Notes under the pieces: generated by a model | What the model saw: only the letters and a program-made list of their open reading frames with translations | Databases searched by the model: none | Told to the model about the DNA's origin: nothing | Program-made: the position numbers and the translations under genes | Assembly: GCA_002779045.1 (NCBI GenBank) | Contig: PEXO01000063.1 | Span: 1-19,201 of the forward strand | Direction: 5' to 3' | From: Elusimicrobia bacterium CG08_land_8_20_14_0_20_59_10 | GTDB lineage: Bacteria > Elusimicrobiota > Elusimicrobia > Elusimicrobiales > UBA9959 | DNA: 19,201 bases | In this document: one piece after another, positions 14,869-19,201 of the stretch | How positions within the stretch are numbered: position 1 is the stretch's first letter | Layout of the letters: each line of letters begins with the position of its first letter

Positions 14869-16065
14869 ATGGAAACCAACGAAACACAGCGCCCTGAAGA
14901 CCCGGAGAACGGGAATAACCCGGAGCCGATCCCCGAGGAGGAATTGTCCATGGCCGACCTCCTGAAAGCGGAGGCCGAGGTCTCGGAAAAGATCTATTCG
15001 CGCGATGTGGTCACGGTAAAGGTGATACAGGTCAACCAGGAATACGTCTTCGTCGACATAGGCGAAAAAAAGGAAGCCGTTATCCCGCTGGCCGAATTCC
15101 AGGACGAGAAAACCCCGGAGCCCGGCGAAAAAGTGATGGCGGTGCTGGAGAAGAAAGGCGGCGAGGGGCGCAACACCTTAATGTCGCACCGCCGCGCCAG
15201 GGAGCGCGCCGCGCTGGAGCTGGTGCGCAAGCTGTTCGAGTCCAAAGAGCGCGTGAAAGGCAAGGTCACAGGGATAGTCAAAGGCGGCTATGTAGTGGAT
15301 ATTTCGGGGATGAGGGCCTTCATGCCGCTGTCCCTTTCCGAGCTTGGAGGCGCGCACAAGCATTATCTCCCGCCCGGCGCCAAGGTCAGGTTCTACATAA
15401 CCGACTTCAGCGAAAAAGACCGCAAAGTGGTGGTTTCCCGCCGGCAGGTGCTGGAGGAGGACGAGAAGGAAAGGCGCGCGCAGGTGCTGGGAGAGATAGG
15501 TTCCGGGAACGTGGTGCGCGGAGTTGTCTCAAAGATCACGGAGGAAGGCGTTGCCGTGCGTTTCCAGGGCATCGAGGGTTTTGTGCGCCTTTCGGACGTG
15601 GCCTGGCGCGAGCCGGAAGCGGCCCTTAAAGAGTATAAACGCGGCCAGCGCGTGAAGTGCAAGGTGCTTTCAATAGACAAAGAGGGAGAAAAGCTCGCTT
15701 TCGGCTTTAAACAGCTTACCCCTAACCCCGTGGATATGCTCAAGAGGAAATTCGCTTACAGGGCGCATCTCAAGGCGAAGATCTCCTCCGTTTCCAAGGA
15801 CGGGGCGCTGGTGAAGCTCAGCGCTCAGGCGGAAGGGTTCATTTCTCCCGAAGATTACGGCGCCGAGGGCGAGCCCAAAGAAGGCCAGGAAGTGAACGCT
15901 ATAATAACGGGCATAAACCAGACCACTTTCCGCCTTACCCTTTCAATAAAGCGCTGCGAAGAAGCGGAAGACCGCAAGCGCATGGCGCAGTATCTCAAGG
16001 GTTCCCCATCCCTGACCCTGGGCCAGATCCTGCTGGAGAATTCGGAGGATGAAGGTGAGTTATGA
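14869..16065 (+). CDS. rpsA: S1 RNA-binding protein, ribosomal protein S1-like
   Basis: This 398-residue protein has four S1 (OB-fold) repeats at about 45-110, 128-195, 213-284 and 298-363, after an acidic 40-residue N-terminus. Repeat 3 ends in FGFKQLTPNP, a hallmark of S1 proteins, and repeat 2 has the VVVSRRQVLE ending. Proteobacterial S1 has six repeats. Four-repeat forms occur in other phyla, so this is a shorter S1 that binds mRNA and the 30S subunit during initiation. Whether it is a true ribosomal S1 or an S1-like RNA-binding protein cannot be settled here. AAGGAG (14853-14858) is the ribosome binding site, ten bases before the ATG. Location after cmk and plsC supports the call. The 3' end overlaps the next gene by 17 nt. 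Confidence 0.92.
   Translation: METNETQRPEDPENGNNPEPIPEEELSMADLLKAEAEVSEKIYSRDVVTVKVIQVNQEYVFVDIGEKKEAVIPLAEFQDEKTPEPGEKVMAVLEKKGGEGRNTLMSHRRARERAALELVRKLFESKERVKGKVTGIVKGGYVVDISGMRAFMPLSLSELGGAHKHYLPPGAKVRFYITDFSEKDRKVVVSRRQVLEEDEKERRAQVLGEIGSGNVVRGVVSKITEEGVAVRFQGIEGFVRLSDVAWREPEAALKEYKRGQRVKCKVLSIDKEGEKLAFGFKQLTPNPVDMLKRKFAYRAHLKAKISSVSKDGALVKLSAQAEGFISPEDYGAEGEPKEGQEVNAIITGINQTTFRLTLSIKRCEEAEDRKRMAQYLKGSPSLTLGQILLENSEDEGEL
16044..16048 (+). promoter_or_regulatory. Ribosome binding site bearing on the TPR gene start
   Basis: GGAGG at 16044-16048 touches the ATG at 16049 and is too close to serve it. It sits six bases before an in-frame GTG at 16055, which would remove two residues. GGAG at 16034-16037 could serve the ATG with an 11-base spacing. 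The GTG start is therefore a serious alternative. Confidence 0.5.
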
Positions 16066-16993
16066 GGTACGGCACCGTTCAATAAGAATCGCGGCTGGGA
16101 AAGTGTTCCGTTCTTACGCGACGCCGCTGGTCCTGGTCCTGCTGGCCGGACTGGCGGCGCTTTACATTTTTAACGGTCAGGTTTTTGTTCCCTCCCCTGA
16201 TTTTCCCCGTTCCGTGTCCGATTTTATGCAGGCCTCCAAGGCCGAGCGCAGGCTGGCCGAGCTGGCGGAGCGCCTTGCCGACGAGCCCGAAGACATGAAG
16301 GCGCTGGCCGAATCCGGCCGGCTTAAATACCAGCTCGGCCTCTCCCATTATATCGGGGCCATTGCCGATCTGGAACGGGCGCGCGCGCTGGGCCTCGCCG
16401 ACTACAGGTCCTTCTATTACCTCGGTGTTATGTACCAGGCAGAAGGCCTCTACGGCTTCGCCGCACAGGAATACCGCAGGTTCCTCAACAATAAACCGGA
16501 CGACCGGGAGGTCCGCATGCTGCTGGCCAAGCTGTGCTATTCCTCCGGCGATTTCCCCTGCGCCGTCCGTGAATACGAGACCCTGCTTAAGGCGCGGGGC
16601 GAAGATGTCGTCCTGCTGGAGAACCTGGCCGTTTCCCGCTGGAAGAACAAGGCGGATTATTCGGACGTCCTTGCCCGGCTGCGCGCCGCGGGACCTGAAG
16701 GCGGCTTCCTGGCCGATTACGCCGAAGGCCGGATAAACTACGAGCTTAAAAATTACGCCGCGGCAGCCTCATTGCTGGGTAAGGCCGTGGCTGCCGCCGC
16801 TTCGGGCGGGAGTTTCGCCGACCGTGCCGCCTTGTTGTGGCTGGCCGGTTCCGCCGCGAACAAGAATCAGGACGTGGCTGCCGCCTGCGGGTATCTGGGT
16901 GAGCTGCTTAAAATAAATCCCGCGCATGAAGAGGGGGGTAGGCTCCTGGCCAAGCTTGAGAAGGCGCGTAAAACCGCAAAAAAGAAGCAATAG
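16049..16993 (+). CDS. Membrane-anchored TPR protein
   Basis: This 314-residue protein has a short basic N-terminus, one TM helix at about 25-41 and a soluble region, probably extracytoplasmic, of helix-turn-helix repeats. TPR-like units are visible at LADEPEDMKALAESGRL (about 76-92), DYRSFYYLGVMYQAEG (about 118-133), DDREVRMLLAKLCYSSG (about 151-167) and further units to about 295, ending in a lysine-rich tail. TPR proteins act as scaffolds for protein complexes, and no enzyme motif is present. The gene overlaps the rpsA-like gene by 17 nt and is followed one base later by the secreted peptidase-propeller gene, suggesting it may help that protein at the envelope (inference). The start may be ATG 16049 or GTG 16055. 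The specific family is unknown to me. Confidence 0.85.
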   Translation: MKVSYEVRHRSIRIAAGKVFRSYATPLVLVLLAGLAALYIFNGQVFVPSPDFPRSVSDFMQASKAERRLAELAERLADEPEDMKALAESGRLKYQLGLSHYIGAIADLERARALGLADYRSFYYLGVMYQAEGLYGFAAQEYRRFLNNKPDDREVRMLLAKLCYSSGDFPCAVREYETLLKARGEDVVLLENLAVSRWKNKADYSDVLARLRAAGPEGGFLADYAEGRINYELKNYAAAASLLGKAVAAAASGGSFADRAALLWLAGSAANKNQDVAAACGYLGELLKINPAHEEGGRLLAKLEKARKTAKKKQ

Positions 16994-16994
16994 C

Positions 16995-19201
16995 GTGACA
17001 AGACCGGTCCTGTGCCGAATATTCTTCGTTCTCCAGGCGCTGCTGCTTGCGTCCGTCCGCGCCAGCGCGCAGGAACAGAACAAGGTGGTAGTGCGGGATT
17101 TCAAGTGGTCCGTTTATTCCACCCGGCATTTCGACATCCACTATTATCCGGGCTCCGGGCCCTGGCTGGCGTACGCCGCCAAAGTGCTTGAGGATGCCTG
17201 CACGCGCGAAAGCGCTGACCTTAACCCGTCCCTTTCAAAACGTTTCCCGTTCTTCCTTTACGCCTCCCAGAACGACATGCAGCAGAACAATATCGCGGAT
17301 GTCTCCGACGGGGTGGGGGGGCTGACCGAACCGCTGAAGGACCGTTTTATGGTCTGGTCGGACGGCTCCCGTGGCTGGCTGAAGAACGTTATCGAGCACG
17401 AACTTACGCATGAGATGCAGTTCGCCATACTGCTGGACGGCTTCTGGAAGTCGGCGCGCATACTTAAAACCTTTATCTACCCGCTGTGGATGATGGAAGG
17501 CATGGCGGAGTACGAGACCGGCCGGCAGGACCTGGCCATAGAAAAAATGTACGTGCGCGACGCCGTGCTGGGCGGCGGCCTGCCGCGGCTGAGCCGGCTT
17601 AACCAGTTCGGCCACCTTAAGCCGCACCAGACCACGCTGGCGTACAAGACGGGCGCGCAGGTAATACGTTTCCTGGCGGAGCAGTACGGCTCCGACAAGC
17701 CGCGCAAGATGCTGGAGCTTTTCCGCAATAAATACGAAGCCTCTTCGGTGCTTGTTCCGCTTATCGGGCTGGACCTTGAGGCGTTCGACAGGAAGTTCCG
17801 CGAGTATTCCGCCCTTAAATACTATTCAGAAGTTTCCTCGCAGGGCCTGCGCGAGCCGGAGTTCTACGGGGTACGGGTCACAACCGGCGCCGGCGGCATT
17901 CCCGAGTTCAATGTTAGCCCCGCCGTTTCTCCCGACGGAAAAAAGCTGGCCTGCCTCTCCACCAGGGCCGGTCATCCGCCGGAGCTCCGCATACGGGACC
18001 TCCTGACCGGCGCCGAAAAAAAACTCACGGCGCTTGCGGCGGGCGCCGAGAATATCCCGTACGGGCGCTTTACAATGCCGCTGCGTTCCCTTTCCTGGTC
18101 TCCCGACGGCAACGCCATCGCCTTTGCCGGGCAGAAGAACCACCGCGAATATCTCTTTCTTTATTTTCCCGGCTCCGGCCGGGTGTCGCGCGCGGCGGTG
18201 GAAGGCCTGGCCGAAGTGCGCCAGCCCGTGTTCTCTCCGGACGGGAAAAAAGTGGCGTTCATCGGCATGAGCGCCGCCTTTAACGATATTTACGAGGTAC
18301 CGGCCGGGCGCCTGGCGCGCGGCGGCTTAGTCAAAAAAAGCGAATTTACCCGCCTCACCGAAAGCCGGCAGGACGAATCTTCTCCCGCTTATGCGCCGGA
18401 CGGCTCCGGCCTGGCCTATTCCTGCGAGACGCAGAGCAACGGGGCGCTTAACAGGGAATTATGTTTTCTGCCGCCCGGCGGCGCGCCGCGCAGCCTGCTG
18501 CGGCTGAGCGGCGCGGTTTACAACCCGGTGTTTTCCGCCGACGGGAAAACGGTATTCTTTATCTCGGATTCCGAAGATAATTACGAGCTTTATTCTTTCG
18601 ACCGGGCTTCCGGGAACGTCCGGCGGCTTACCCGCAGCATAGGCGGTATGTTCACCCCGCTGGCCGCCGGGGAGAAGCTATACTACTCCGCTTTCCGCCG
18701 CGGCGAAATGCATATTTACGATGCCGACCCCGGCAGGCTCCTTTCCGAAAGCGTTCCCGCTCTTGCCTCTTCGGGAGAGGCGGGGGGGAAATATTCCGCC
18801 GGGCTCTCCTCGGGGACTTTCCGGCCGTACCGGTTCAAGGCTTCAACGGACCTTTTTTACCCCGCTTTCATGTTCTCCTCACCCGGCGGTATTTTCTGGA
18901 CCAATTACTGGCAGGCCTCGGATATGCTGGGCAATCACAACCTGGCCTTGTACCTCTATTACAATTCCGGCTACGATTACACCAATTACCAGCTCAACTA
19001 TTCCTACGCCCGCCTGCGCATGCCGCTGCTGGTGCAGACCTCCGGCCTGTTCGCCGCGGACCTGACCTCGGGCGCCGGTTACGAGTATAAAAAACGCTTT
19101 GCCAGGCATGCCGTCGGGACCGCCTGGCCTTTTGACCGGTACAACCGTCTGGAAGGCTATGCCGTGACCAGGGACGAGACCAACACGTTCCCGGACCTGG
19201 C
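16995..19201 (+). CDS. Secreted metallopeptidase (MA-like) with TolB-type propeller and barrel-like C-terminus (3' end outside window)
   Basis: The frame is open from GTG 16995 to the window end (735 codons, incomplete). Residues 1-26 form a signal peptide with cleavage likely after ASAQ. Residues about 30-290 are a gluzincin-type peptidase: zinc motif HELTH (135-139, catalytic Glu136), then MMEGMAEYE (166-174), where Glu168 is the probable third ligand. Residues about 300-580 hold TolB/WD40-like blades with the repeating SPDG signature: AVSPDGKKLAC, SWSPDGNAIAF, VFSPDGKKVAF, AYAPDGSGLAY and VFSADGKTVFF. From about 630 the sequence becomes rich in aromatic and alternating residues with SDMLGNH (642-648), resembling the start of an outer-membrane barrel or surface-antigen domain. 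It probably acts at the outer membrane. The substrate is unknown. The start codon follows the TPR stop by one base, so the two genes are coupled. Confidence 0.88.
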   Translation, partial: MTRPVLCRIFFVLQALLLASVRASAQEQNKVVVRDFKWSVYSTRHFDIHYYPGSGPWLAYAAKVLEDACTRESADLNPSLSKRFPFFLYASQNDMQQNNIADVSDGVGGLTEPLKDRFMVWSDGSRGWLKNVIEHELTHEMQFAILLDGFWKSARILKTFIYPLWMMEGMAEYETGRQDLAIEKMYVRDAVLGGGLPRLSRLNQFGHLKPHQTTLAYKTGAQVIRFLAEQYGSDKPRKMLELFRNKYEASSVLVPLIGLDLEAFDRKFREYSALKYYSEVSSQGLREPEFYGVRVTTGAGGIPEFNVSPAVSPDGKKLACLSTRAGHPPELRIRDLLTGAEKKLTALAAGAENIPYGRFTMPLRSLSWSPDGNAIAFAGQKNHREYLFLYFPGSGRVSRAAVEGLAEVRQPVFSPDGKKVAFIGMSAAFNDIYEVPAGRLARGGLVKKSEFTRLTESRQDESSPAYAPDGSGLAYSCETQSNGALNRELCFLPPGGAPRSLLRLSGAVYNPVFSADGKTVFFISDSEDNYELYSFDRASGNVRRLTRSIGGMFTPLAAGEKLYYSAFRRGEMHIYDADPGRLLSESVPALASSGEAGGKYSAGLSSGTFRPYRFKASTDLFYPAFMFSSPGGIFWTNYWQASDMLGNHNLALYLYYNSGYDYTNYQLNYSYARLRMPLLVQTSGLFAADLTSGAGYEYKKRFARHAVGTAWPFDRYNRLEGYAVTRDETNTFPDL

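Overview
The window is gene-dense, GC-rich bacterial DNA. It holds parts of several chromosomal operons and no mobile element, CRISPR array or rRNA. An FtsQ-FtsA-FtsZ block, a type IV pilin with a classic N-terminus, a PilT/PilU-like ATPase and outer-membrane-type surface proteins point to a diderm bacterium. The pilin style, the gene neighbourhood and the frequent Ile codon ATA in otherwise GC-rich genes remind me of Elusimicrobiota. That placement is inference and was not tested by any search.

Region 1 (1-3911, + strand) is a signalling cluster. A truncated coiled-coil gene overlaps a 769-residue soluble histidine kinase that is mostly coiled coil. Next comes a response regulator whose receiver domain is joined through one transmembrane helix to a predicted extracytoplasmic beta-propeller. 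A perfect 15-bp hairpin at 3955-3988 separates this cluster from the convergent genes that follow.

Region 2 (4005-6761, - strand) reads, in transcription order, tRNA-Lys(UUU), a membrane histidine kinase, an OmpR-type response regulator and a type IV pilin. The kinase and regulator overlap by 4 nt. The pilin has its own strong ribosome binding site and an extended -10 promoter candidate. The tRNA has a clear -35/-10 promoter.

Region 3 (6852 to beyond 19201, + strand) is one long co-directional run. It begins with a polytopic, GT-C-like membrane protein. The division genes ftsQ, ftsA and ftsZ follow, then a PilT/PilU-family ATPase, a deoxynucleoside kinase, cytidylate kinase (cmk), a 1-acyl-glycerol-3-phosphate acyltransferase (plsC) and a four-domain S1 protein (rpsA-like). 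The run ends with a membrane-anchored TPR protein and a large secreted protein cut by the window edge. From ftsA to that last gene the joins are overlaps of 1-17 nt or gaps of at most 33 nt, and I see no terminator for this strand, so co-transcription is likely.

The most unusual items are the kinase/membrane-tethered receiver-propeller pair at the left end and the secreted metallopeptidase-propeller-barrel protein at the right end. Others are the apparently leaderless ftsQ start and a terminator-shaped structure for the opposite strand just before ftsQ.
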